12,422 nucleotides of DNA from Actinomycetota bacterium. GTDB taxonomy: Bacteria; Actinomycetota; Acidimicrobiia; Acidimicrobiales; Ilumatobacteraceae. The stretch covers positions 1 to 12,422 of the forward strand of contig WLSJ01000049.1 of the NCBI GenBank assembly GCA_009705865.1, written 5' to 3'. Below the pieces are notes generated by a model. That model did not search any database and was not told the origin of the DNA. It was given only the letters and a program-made list of their open reading frames with translations. Below are positions 1-7,463 of this stretch, one piece after another (within the stretch, counting starts at the first letter, position 1; every line of letters starts with the position of its first letter). The translations under genes were made by a program, and so were the position numbers.

Positions 1-3000
1 CACTGGTGTTGTCACATTTAATCCGTTGTCAACATTTACTGGTCAGGTACAGACGCCTGTTACATACCAAGTAAAAGATTCTCTTGATAGGTATGTGAGT
101 TCAACCTTGACGCCAACTGTTGGCCCACCACCAGTACCAACCGCGACTGCGGATGCGTTAACAAGTGGATATGACACGAACCAGACGTATACGCCAACTT
201 CTAATGACACAGCCGGCGCACCAGATTTCCCAATTTCGGCGACGTCGGTGAAGTTGTGTGGCCTTGCCGATTCTTCAGCAACGCCGCCTGTGGCAGCGGA
301 AACTCCAAACACTTGTTCAAAGACTTCGTTGACTGTTCCTGGTGAAGGTACTTACACGGTTAATGGTGATGGTTCGGTCACGTTTGATCCGTTGCCATCG
401 TTTACTGGCCAGGCACAGACACCGGTCAAGTATCAGGCGAAAGATTCTCTTGATAGGTATGTGAATTCGACAATCACGCCAACTGTTGGCCCACCACCAG
501 TACCAACCGCTACTCCTGACGCGATCACTGATGCGTATGACGCGAACCAGGCGTATTCACCAACTTCTAATGACACAGCCGGCGCACCAGATTTCCCAAT
601 TTCGGCGACATCGGTGAAGTTGTGTGGCCTTGCTAATTCTTCAGCAACGCCGCCTGTGGCAGCACAGACACCAAACAGTTGCGATAAGACTTCGTTGACT
701 GTTCCTGGTGAAGGTACATATACCGTGAACGCCAACGGCACTATCACGTTTGATCCGTTGCCGACATTTACGGGCCAGGTACAGACGCCTGTTACGTATC
801 AAGCGAAGGATTCGTTGAATCGTTTCGTCAATACCACGATCACGCCAACTGTTGGCCCACCACCAGTACCAACCGCTACTCCTGACGCGATCACTGATGC
901 GTATGACACGAACCAGACCTACACGCCATTAGGTAATGACACAGCCGGCGCACCAGATTTCCCATTGTTAACGACGTCGGTGAAGTTGTGTGGTCTCGCG
1001 AATTCTTCAGCAACGCCGCCTGTGGCAGCGGAAACTCCAAACACTTGTTCAAAGACTTCGTTGACTGTTCCTGGTGAGGGTACGTATACCGTGAACGCGA
1101 ACGGCACTGTCACGTTTGATCCGTTGCCATCGTTTACGGGTACGGCGCAGACGCCTGTGCGCTACCAAGCTAATGACTCTCTCGACAGATATGTAAACAC
1201 CACTATTACTCCTACGGTGAATAACCCGCCAGGTCCTGTGGCGGTACCCAATACGTCGAGCGGCGACTACAACGTCAACCAAACAATTGACCCATTGGCC
1301 AACGACAGTCCGAGCTCTGCTGATTTCCCGTTTGTTGCTACATCGGTGAAGCTATGCGGACTTGCAGATAACACAGTTACTCCGGCTGTACCGGCAGAGA
1401 CACCAAACGGTTGCTCGAAGACGACGGTGACTGTTCCTGGTGAAGGTACATATACGTTGGATGCGACTACTGGTGTGGTGACGTTTGATCCGTTGCCTTC
1501 GTTTACTGGTCAGGTACAAACACCGGTCAAGTATCAGGTGAAGGATTCACTAGATAGATATGTGAACTCAACAATCACTCCTACTGTTGGCCCGCCACCC
1601 GTGCCAACTGCTTCGCCTGATGCGATTACTGATACTTATGACAAGAATCAGGTTTATACACCAACTGCTAATGACACTAAGGGTGCGGCTGATTTCCCAA
1701 TTGTTGCCACGACTGTGAAGTTGTGTGGCGCTGATAACCCAGCGACGCAATCTGTTGATGAGTCTGTTCCTCCGAACTGCAATGCTGCATCTCTGACGGT
1801 TGCTGGTGAAGGCACTTACACCGTTGATCCTGTCACGGGTGATGTCGCCTTTAATCCGTTGCCATCGTTTACGGGTCTGGCGACACCAGTGAAGTATCAG
1901 GTTGCTGACACGTTGGGTCGTGTTGCAAACTCGACAATCACTCCAACTGTTGGGCCGCCGCCAGTACCGACTGCTTCGCCTGATGCGATTACTGATGCCT
2001 ATGACAAGAATCAGGTCTACACACCAGTAACTAATGACACTAAGGGTGCTGCTGATTTCCCATTTGTCGCTACGACTGTGAAGTTGTGTGGCGCTGATAA
2101 CCCAGCGACGCAATCTGTTGATGAGTCTGTTCCTCCGAACTGCAATGCCACGTCGTTAACTGTTACTGGCGAGGGCACCTACACGGTTAACCCTGACGGC
2201 ACTGTCACGTTTGATCCGTTGCCAACATTTACTGGCACCGTTGTGACCGTTGTGAAGTATCAGGCAACAGACACCTTGGGCCGCATAACGAACTCAACAA
2301 TCACACCAACCGTTACTCCTCCGACAGCACCTACCGCAGCACCTGAAACAAAGTCAGTTCTTCCTGGGGGCACGGTTGCCTTCACCACTATTACTGGTGG
2401 TTCTGGCCTTGCAACAGGTACAGGGCTTGCAACTACTGGAGCGACTGCTACTTGTTTAATAAACCCAGCGACTACTGCATGCGGCACTGGGTTTACTAAC
2501 AGTGACGGAACCTGGTCAATCAATCAAGCAACGGGTGTTGTCACATTCGTAGCAGCTAATCCGTTGGCTGAAGGCATAAAGACCCCTGTGACATATCGCG
2601 TCACAGACGTCACTGGTCAGACCGCGACAAGCACGTTGACACCTATTGTTCCGCCACCACCAGTGGCCAATAACGACACGTCAACTGGCGCCTACGACAC
2701 GAACCAAACAATCAATCCTTTGACAAATGACAAATCTGGTGATGCTAGTGCTCCACTTGTTCCTGCATCAGTGAAGTTGTGTGGTGCCGATAACCCGGCG
2801 ACGCCAACTGTTGATGAATCAGTTGCTCCGAACTGCAATGCCACAACTTTGGTTGTTCCTGGTGAGGGTACATACACGGTGAACCCGACAACTGGTGTTG
2901 TGACATTTGATCCGCTACCAACGTTCACGGGAACCGCAACGCCGGTGCCGTATCAGGTCACGGACTCTGTGGGCAGAACTGTTACCGCCACAATCACTCC

Positions 3001-5572
3001 GAGTGTGACGCCACCGCCAGTTCCTACCGCAACACCGAACACCGGCAGAAACGCCTATGACACAAACCAAGTAGTGAATCCAGTTACAAACGACACTCCT
3101 GGAGCTCCGACTGCAACGTTTGTGCCAACATCGGTGAAGTTGTGTGGCGCCGATGACCCAGCGACGCTAACTGTTGATGAATCTGTTGTCCCGAACTGCA
3201 ATGCCACAACTTTGGTAGTTCCGGGTGAGGGTACATACACGGTGAACCCGACAACTGGTGTTGTGACGTTTGATCCGCTGCCATCGTTCAAGGGAACTGC
3301 GACACCGGTGACATACCAAGTCACAGATATTTTGAATCGCACTGCGTCTTCAACAATTACGTTGACCGTTGATCCTCCACCGGCACCCACAGCGACTCCG
3401 GAGACAAAAATCGTGCTGCCAGGCTCGTCAGTTGCATTTACCAACACAACCGGCACAGCTGGTTTAGCTACAGGAACCGGACTCGTAACAACTGGCCCAA
3501 CAGCCACATGCTTGTTTACTCCTGCTACCACAACGTGTGATTCAGATAACTCTGTTGAGATAACCGGAGTAGGCACGTACGTGCTTAACCCTGCAACTGG
3601 CGTTGTTACCTTTACCGCTCTCAGTTCTGCAATGTCTGGTAATCAACCGTCAATCACATATCGGGTCACAGACATCACTGGTCAAACTGCAACAAGCACA
3701 TTGACACCAATTATTCCTGCCCCGCCTGCAGCGACAAATGATGTGTCGTCTGGCCCGTATGACACGAATCAAGCCATCAGTCCATTGACTAATGATTCAT
3801 TTAGTTCGCTTGCTCTTGCTTCAAAAGCCACATTGCGCTTGTGCGGTATTGATGACCCTGCAACATCAGGTGTCAATGAAACTGAGACACCAGACAATTG
3901 CTCGAAAACTTCCCTGATTGTGCCTGGCCAAGGCAGTTTCACTGTGAATACAACCACTGGTGTTGTGACGTTTGATCCGGAACCTACGTTTGTCGGAACA
4001 GCTACACCTGTTGGGTACCAAGTGGCTGATGTGCTTGGCCGCTATGTAGACGCAACGATTACTCCGACCGTCGCACCACCAGGTGCACCGATTGCAACAC
4101 CAGAGACAAAGTTGGTACTTCCTGGCGCCACCATTACGTTTACTCCAATAACAGGAACATCTGGTTTGGCTACCGGAACCGGACTTGCAACAACTGGTTC
4201 AACAGCTACGTGTTTGTTCACTCCTGGTACCACAACATGTGACGCTGATAATTCGATCACGATTGTTGGTGAAGGAACATGGACACTTGATCCTGCGACA
4301 GGGGTAGTCACGTTTACTGCTTCTGCCACAATCATGCCTGGAACAAAAACGCCCGTGACGTACCGAGTGACAGACGTTGCGGGTCAAACTGCCACAAGCA
4401 TCTTGACGCCCATTGTTCCGTCACCACCAGCGGCAACGAACGACACATCCTCTGGCCCGTATGACACGAATCAAACGATCAGCCCATTGGCCAACGATTC
4501 ATTTAGTTCGCTTTCACCTGCAGTGATTTCAACAATCAAGTTGTGCGGGGTGGATCCTGCACAAAAGCCAAATGATTGTGACAAGACAGTTGTTGTTGTG
4601 CCGAATGAAGGTACATACACATTGAATGCGAACGGCACAGTGACGTTTGATCCTTTGCCCACTTTCGTTGGCACTGCAACTCCGCTTGGTTATCAAGTGC
4701 AAGACACCGTTGGCCGCTATGTGAACGCAACAATCTCCCCAACTGTTGCTGCGCCACCTATTCCAGCAGCAACGCAAGACACAGGAACTGCAAAGCAAGG
4801 CAAAACTATTGTTCTGACTCCGTGGCTAAACGACACAGCAGGAACAGTGCCATCAGACCCTGCGACCAAAGTGTCGCTCGTGCCAACAAGCATTCGCTTG
4901 TGCCCACTTTCAACGGTGGTTTCAACGGATGTCATTTCAACTGCGCAATCAAACCCGGCGTGTACCTTGACGAAGTTAACGACTGTTGACGGCACCTATA
5001 CGGTCGACACAAAAACGGGCAAAGTGACATTTGTTCACAAGAAGGGATTTGTGGGCACCGTTACTCAACCCGTGACGTACCAGATTGCAAACAATTGGGA
5101 TGGAGTTACGACCCCTCAAGTAACAACAAGCCAATTGATTCCAACGATTATTGGTGAGGTCGCGGCCGCGCAGAGAATTGCAAACTCGGTTTCAATTGGA
5201 GACAAGGTGTGGCGAGATCTCAACGGAAACGGTAAACAAGGCGCTGCCGACTTTGGTATTGCTGGAGTCAAAGTCACGTTGTTTACTGCTAAGGGCAAAC
5301 CAGTAGTTGACCTGCTCGGCAAGACAGTCACGTCTCTACGTACTGATAAAGATGGAAAGTATCTGTTCACGAATTTGCCAGCTGGGCAATACAAAGTGGT
5401 TGTCACGTACCCGCCAAAATTCAGGTCGACCATTCCGAATCGCGGACCCCGCGATAAGGACTCATCCACGTATCAAGCCAAGTCGAAGGTTCTAGCCCTT
5501 GGCCAGTCTGATCTGTCACTTGGCTTTGGAATGGTGCCGCTCATGACCTCAGGACTTGCTCATACCTTGTAG
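1..5572 (+). CDS. Giant secreted CshA-like repeat surface protein with C-terminal SdrD B-like domain (5' truncated by window)
   Basis: The reading frame is open from base 2 (residues TGVVTFNPL precede the first TTG at 26), so the true start, and presumably the signal peptide, lies to the left. About 1,856 residues are visible. Residues encoded up to about 5158 form 14 complete and one partial repeat of 110-136 residues. The repeat core, GEGTYTVNPxTGVVTFDPLP then FTGTATPVxYQVxDxxGR and TITPTV, matches the CshA-type fibril repeat family. The protein is rich in Thr and Pro and poor in Lys and aromatics, as expected of an extended extracellular stalk. Each complete repeat has exactly two Cys, suggesting one disulfide per module. 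Bases about 5192-5545 encode an SdrD B-like Ig-fold with a VWRDLNGNGKQ calcium-loop-like motif and GKYLFTNLPAGQY. The protein ends MTSGLAHTL with no LPXTG motif and no hydrophobic tail. By family, a role in adhesion or fibril formation is likely; the ligand is unknown. Confidence 0.9.
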   Translation, partial: TGVVTFNPLSTFTGQVQTPVTYQVKDSLDRYVSSTLTPTVGPPPVPTATADALTSGYDTNQTYTPTSNDTAGAPDFPISATSVKLCGLADSSATPPVAAETPNTCSKTSLTVPGEGTYTVNGDGSVTFDPLPSFTGQAQTPVKYQAKDSLDRYVNSTITPTVGPPPVPTATPDAITDAYDANQAYSPTSNDTAGAPDFPISATSVKLCGLANSSATPPVAAQTPNSCDKTSLTVPGEGTYTVNANGTITFDPLPTFTGQVQTPVTYQAKDSLNRFVNTTITPTVGPPPVPTATPDAITDAYDTNQTYTPLGNDTAGAPDFPLLTTSVKLCGLANSSATPPVAAETPNTCSKTSLTVPGEGTYTVNANGTVTFDPLPSFTGTAQTPVRYQANDSLDRYVNTTITPTVNNPPGPVAVPNTSSGDYNVNQTIDPLANDSPSSADFPFVATSVKLCGLADNTVTPAVPAETPNGCSKTTVTVPGEGTYTLDATTGVVTFDPLPSFTGQVQTPVKYQVKDSLDRYVNSTITPTVGPPPVPTASPDAITDTYDKNQVYTPTANDTKGAADFPIVATTVKLCGADNPATQSVDESVPPNCNAASLTVAGEGTYTVDPVTGDVAFNPLPSFTGLATPVKYQVADTLGRVANSTITPTVGPPPVPTASPDAITDAYDKNQVYTPVTNDTKGAADFPFVATTVKLCGADNPATQSVDESVPPNCNATSLTVTGEGTYTVNPDGTVTFDPLPTFTGTVVTVVKYQATDTLGRITNSTITPTVTPPTAPTAAPETKSVLPGGTVAFTTITGGSGLATGTGLATTGATATCLINPATTACGTGFTNSDGTWSINQATGVVTFVAANPLAEGIKTPVTYRVTDVTGQTATSTLTPIVPPPPVANNDTSTGAYDTNQTINPLTNDKSGDASAPLVPASVKLCGADNPATPTVDESVAPNCNATTLVVPGEGTYTVNPTTGVVTFDPLPTFTGTATPVPYQVTDSVGRTVTATITPSVTPPPVPTATPNTGRNAYDTNQVVNPVTNDTPGAPTATFVPTSVKLCGADDPATLTVDESVVPNCNATTLVVPGEGTYTVNPTTGVVTFDPLPSFKGTATPVTYQVTDILNRTASSTITLTVDPPPAPTATPETKIVLPGSSVAFTNTTGTAGLATGTGLVTTGPTATCLFTPATTTCDSDNSVEITGVGTYVLNPATGVVTFTALSSAMSGNQPSITYRVTDITGQTATSTLTPIIPAPPAATNDVSSGPYDTNQAISPLTNDSFSSLALASKATLRLCGIDDPATSGVNETETPDNCSKTSLIVPGQGSFTVNTTTGVVTFDPEPTFVGTATPVGYQVADVLGRYVDATITPTVAPPGAPIATPETKLVLPGATITFTPITGTSGLATGTGLATTGSTATCLFTPGTTTCDADNSITIVGEGTWTLDPATGVVTFTASATIMPGTKTPVTYRVTDVAGQTATSILTPIVPSPPAATNDTSSGPYDTNQTISPLANDSFSSLSPAVISTIKLCGVDPAQKPNDCDKTVVVVPNEGTYTLNANGTVTFDPLPTFVGTATPLGYQVQDTVGRYVNATISPTVAAPPIPAATQDTGTAKQGKTIVLTPWLNDTAGTVPSDPATKVSLVPTSIRLCPLSTVVSTDVISTAQSNPACTLTKLTTVDGTYTVDTKTGKVTFVHKKGFVGTVTQPVTYQIANNWDGVTTPQVTTSQLIPTIIGEVAAAQRIANSVSIGDKVWRDLNGNGKQGAADFGIAGVKVTLFTAKGKPVVDLLGKTVTSLRTDKDGKYLFTNLPAGQYKVVVTYPPKFRSTIPNRGPRDKDSSTYQAKSKVLALGQSDLSLGFGMVPLMTSGLAHTL
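270..1077 (+). repeat. 76-bp identical tracts in non-adjacent repeats (270-345 and 1002-1077)
   Basis: The segment from the second base of the codon before SSATPPVAAE to the end of VPG/E is base-identical in the first and third complete repeats. The second complete repeat, between them, differs at several bases (AAQTPNSCDK instead of AAETPNTCSK). Identity that skips a copy points to gene conversion, or to duplication of a two-repeat block, rather than simple stepwise addition. Confidence 0.8.
1709..2148 (+). repeat. 77-bp identical tracts in adjacent repeats (1709-1785 and 2072-2148)
   Basis: By direct reading, the two 77-base stretches covering the cysteine-containing segment (TVKLCGADNPAT through ESVPPNCNA) are identical, including synonymous positions, and lie 363 bp apart. 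The flanks differ in several codons. This pattern fits recent duplication or gene conversion within the array. Confidence 0.85.
2318..4750 (+). repeat. B-A superunits: three two-module repeats of 675-702 bp
   Basis: The pairs are 2318-3010 (693 bp), 3374-4075 (702 bp) and 4076-4750 (675 bp), with a single A repeat at 3011-3373 after the first pair. The A module following each B has its own linker style (PPxAxND.S.G.YDTNQ) in place of PPPVPTATP. The last two pairs share DNA stretches such as the one encoding GPYDTNQ and NDSFSSL. This suggests that the B-A pair, not the single repeat, was the duplicated unit here. Confidence 0.75.
5192..5545 (+). other. SdrD B-like terminal domain of the giant surface protein
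   Basis: Begins SIGDKVWRDLNGNGKQ and continues through GIAGVKVTLF, a T-rich strand, DKDGKYLFTNLPAGQYKVVV and a closing LSLGFG. This is the SdrD B-like (Cna B-related) pattern, and the Asp/Asn-rich loop is a likely calcium site. It is the only cysteine-free module in the visible protein. Such domains usually sit between the adhesive head and a wall-spanning region; here it is the last module and only about ten residues follow. Confidence 0.8.
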
Positions 5573-5628
5573 GAATCTGCTCCTTGTGGCCGAGCAGTGG
5601 AGAATATTGATGTCCGACCGCAATTCAT

Positions 5629-5647
5629 CGGGGCTTGATGTGCCCCG
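5629..5647 (+). terminator. Hairpin between giant surface-protein gene and dcd; possible terminator
   Basis: CGGGGC (5629-5634) and GCCCCG (5642-5647) form a perfect 6-bp GC stem with a 7-base loop. It lies 57 bp after the surface-protein stop and 18 bp before the dcd start. No clear U-tract follows (TTGGGTAAGG), so it would be a non-canonical terminator of a kind proposed in actinobacteria, or a structure near the dcd promoter. Confidence 0.4.
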
Positions 5648-5652
5648 TTGGG

Positions 5653-5658
5653 TAAGGT
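5653..5658 (+). promoter_or_regulatory. Possible -10 element (TAAGGT) for a leaderless dcd transcript, or its ribosome-binding site
   Basis: TAAGGT fits TANNNT and ends 7 bases before the GTG at 5666, the spacing that would start transcription at the start codon itself. No convincing -35 is seen; that position falls in the GC hairpin. The same bases include AAGG, which could instead act as a weak Shine-Dalgarno with 8-base spacing. The sequence alone does not decide between these. Confidence 0.35.
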
Positions 5659-5665
5659 TTCCTTC

Positions 5666-6229
5666 GTGATTCTGTCTGACCGTGACCTCCGTACCGAACT
5701 GGCCGCTGGCCGCATCATCATCGAGCCATTCGATGAGGCGTGCGTGCAGCCAAGCAGCATCGATATCAAGGTGCACAACTTGTTTCGGGTGTTCCGCAAT
5801 CACACAGCCGGCATCATCGACGTGAAGAAAGACATGACGGATCTCACCGAACTGGTGGACATTCCCCTTGATGGCGTCTTCATTTTGCACCCGGGCGAAT
5901 TTGTCCTTGGTTCCACCCTTGAGCGCGTGGCTGTACCGAACGACTTGGTGGCACGCGTTGAGGGCAAGAGCTCACTTGGTCGCCTTGGCCTTCTTATCCA
6001 TTCCACCGCTGGTTTTATTGACGCTGGCTTCGATGGTCACGTCACATTGGAATTGGCAAATGTCGCCAACCTTCCGATCACCTTGTATCCCGGCATGAAG
6101 ATTGGCCAAATCAGTTTCATGAAGATGACATCGCCTGCAGAGAATCCGTACGGATCTGGTGCAAAGGGTTCGAAGTATCAGGGACAACGCGGCCCAACCC
6201 CGTCGCGTTATTTTGAGAATTTTCAGTAA
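5666..6229 (+). CDS. dcd: dCTP deaminase, probably the bifunctional dUMP-forming type
   Basis: Cytosolic pyrimidine deoxynucleotide enzyme: deaminates dCTP to dUTP and, in the bifunctional actinobacterial and archaeal type, hydrolyses it to dUMP, the thymidylate precursor. The product is 187 residues from the GTG at 5666, close to the roughly 190 of mycobacterial Dcd. Visible motifs: ILSDRDLR at the N-terminus, QPSSID near 28-33, HPGEFVLGST near 75-84, the nucleotide-binding KSSLGRLG at 101-108, HSTAGFID, TLELAN with the presumed catalytic Glu129, and the C-terminal KYQGQRGPTPSR lid. GTG 5666 is chosen over the in-frame TTG at 5648 because family members begin just before LSDRD and because of the TAAGGT or AAGG signal. 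Bifunctionality is inferred from resemblance to the mycobacterial protein. The stop overlaps the next start (TAATG), so translation of the two genes is probably coupled. Confidence 0.95.
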   Translation: MILSDRDLRTELAAGRIIIEPFDEACVQPSSIDIKVHNLFRVFRNHTAGIIDVKKDMTDLTELVDIPLDGVFILHPGEFVLGSTLERVAVPNDLVARVEGKSSLGRLGLLIHSTAGFIDAGFDGHVTLELANVANLPITLYPGMKIGQISFMKMTSPAENPYGSGAKGSKYQGQRGPTPSRYFENFQ

Positions 6230-7455
6230 TGATCCCCAAAGACATCAAGCAGTCAGACAAGCTTGAACACGTTCTCTATGACATTCGTGGACCAGTGCTG
6301 GAAGAAGCAAAGCGCCTAGAAGAACAAGGTCACCGCATTACCAAATTGAACATTGGTAACCCTGCGCCATTTGGTTTTGAAGCACCACCTGAAATTCTGG
6401 TTGATGTTATTCGTAACTTGCAGGAATCGCAGGGCTATTCCGATTCGCAAGGTATTCGTTCTGCACGAACTGCAGTTGTGCAGCATTACCAAACAAAAGG
6501 TATTGACATCACAGACCCTGATGATATTTGGCTGGGCAATGGTGTCAGTGAACTTATTCAGTTGTCACTAAATGCATTGCTTAATGGTGGCGATGAAGTT
6601 CTGATTCCTGCACCGGATTATCCGCTGTGGACTGCGTCAACAAGTCTCGCTGGTGGAACGCCAGTGCACTATTTGTGTGATGAAGACAATGAATGGAATC
6701 CGAATCTTGATGACATTCGTTCGAAAATTACGAAGAGAACTCGCGCCATAGTTGTTATTAACCCGAACAACCCAACTGGTGCTGTGTACAGCAAGAAAAT
6801 CTTGCGCGAAATTGCTGACTTGGCTATTGAGCACAACCTTGTTGTGTTTGCAGACGAAATCTACGACAAGATTTTGTACGGAGACGCTGTGCACCACACG
6901 TTTGCTGCGCTTGCACCTGACTGTCTTGTCTTTACATTTAACGGATTATCAAAGGCATATCGCTTAGCTGGCTTCCGCTCTGGCTGGATGATGGTGACTG
7001 GCCCGCGTAAGCATGCCGCTAGCTATATCGAAGGCATTCAGATGCTGACGAACATGCGCTTGTGCGCCAACGTGCCAGCACAACATGCAATTCAAACTGC
7101 ATTGGGTGGACGCCAAAGTATTGAAGATCTGTTGCTTCCTGGTGGACGTTTGCTTGCACAACGCGATGCTGCGGTTACCGCATTACGGGCGATTCCGGGT
7201 GTCAGCGTGGTTGAACCCAAAGGCGCACTATATGTGTTTCCGAAAATTGATCAAAAGATGTACCCCATCAAAGATGATCGCCAGTTCGTTCTTGATTTCT
7301 TGCGGGCAGAACACGTGTTAGTGGTGCAGGGCTCAGGCTTTAACTGGCCAAGCACAGATCACTTGCGCATTGTCACCTTGCCGTGGGCAAAAGATTTAAC
7401 AGAGGCCATTGGCCGCCTGGGTAATTTCTTGTCGACGTACGTTCCCCCTAAATAG
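6229..7455 (+). CDS. alaA: PLP-dependent alanine aminotransferase, AlaA/AlaT family
   Basis: Fold-type I class I/II aminotransferase of 408 residues. The likely reaction is pyruvate + L-glutamate to L-alanine + 2-oxoglutarate, in the cytosol. The whole sequence follows the E. coli AlaA (YfbQ) pattern: KLNIGNPAPFGF near 38-50, NGVSELIQLS, PDYPLW, NPNNPTG at 178-184 (Asn181 contacts PLP), DEIYD at 209-213 (Asp209, Tyr212), the Schiff-base Lys242 in LSKAYR, Arg250 in AGFRSGW, and the substrate-carboxylate Arg380 in LRIVTLP. The M. tuberculosis relative (Rv0337c) is usually labelled aspC, so an aspartate aminotransferase label would be the main misannotation risk; the AlaA-like motifs argue against it. 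The ATG shares one base with the dcd stop and no strong Shine-Dalgarno is visible, which fits coupled translation. It is convergent with the next gene, with 8 bp between stops. Confidence 0.9.
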   Translation: MIPKDIKQSDKLEHVLYDIRGPVLEEAKRLEEQGHRITKLNIGNPAPFGFEAPPEILVDVIRNLQESQGYSDSQGIRSARTAVVQHYQTKGIDITDPDDIWLGNGVSELIQLSLNALLNGGDEVLIPAPDYPLWTASTSLAGGTPVHYLCDEDNEWNPNLDDIRSKITKRTRAIVVINPNNPTGAVYSKKILREIADLAIEHNLVVFADEIYDKILYGDAVHHTFAALAPDCLVFTFNGLSKAYRLAGFRSGWMMVTGPRKHAASYIEGIQMLTNMRLCANVPAQHAIQTALGGRQSIEDLLLPGGRLLAQRDAAVTALRAIPGVSVVEPKGALYVFPKIDQKMYPIKDDRQFVLDFLRAEHVLVVQGSGFNWPSTDHLRIVTLPWAKDLTEAIGRLGNFLSTYVPPK

Positions 7456-7463
7456 GGAAGTAC

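Larger units (their letters stand above)
1..5158 (+). repeat. Tandem in-frame array of 14 complete CshA-like repeats in two types (A and B)
   Basis: Repeat starts, set at the proline-rich linker: 125, 491, 857, 1223, 1592, 1955, 2318, 2654, 3011, 3374, 3719, 4076, 4421 and 4751; a partial copy precedes 125. Type A carries YDTNQ...NDT, then KLCG and a second Cys 10-18 residues further on. Type B (2318-2653, 3374-3718, 4076-4420) replaces this half with ETK..VLPG, GLATGTGL.TTG and ATCL...C (CX8C). The order is A x6, B-A, A, B-A, B-A, then a divergent A. Both types share the C-terminal half, ending in TITPTV (A) or TLTPI (B). The first three complete repeats are all exactly 366 bp. Confidence 0.9.

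Noticed and set aside
1568..2113. 181-residue Arg/Ser/Trp-rich minus-strand frame
   Set aside because: It mirrors the A repeats in another frame, with low-complexity composition and no start signal.
3055..3576. 173-residue minus-strand open frame inside the repeat array, and similar ones at 43-312, 433-747, 919-1113 and 4042-4335
   Set aside because: They recur at the repeat period and read the complement of Thr/Pro/Val-rich codons, giving periodic PSPGTV-type peptides. They are shadows of the sense repeats.
1..5158. CRISPR-like or minisatellite interpretation of the repeats
   Set aside because: The period is about 330-370 bp, the repeats are in frame throughout and diverge as protein modules. 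They are coding domain repeats with no spacers.
5648..5665. TTG start six codons upstream of the chosen dcd start
   Set aside because: The added residues MGKVSF are not family-like, TTG is a rarer start, and the best start signal lies between the two positions.
7443..7459. Short inverted repeat around the aminotransferase stop (CCCT-AAAT-AGGG)
   Set aside because: A 4-bp stem overlapping the stop codon with no U-tract on either strand; too weak to call a terminator.
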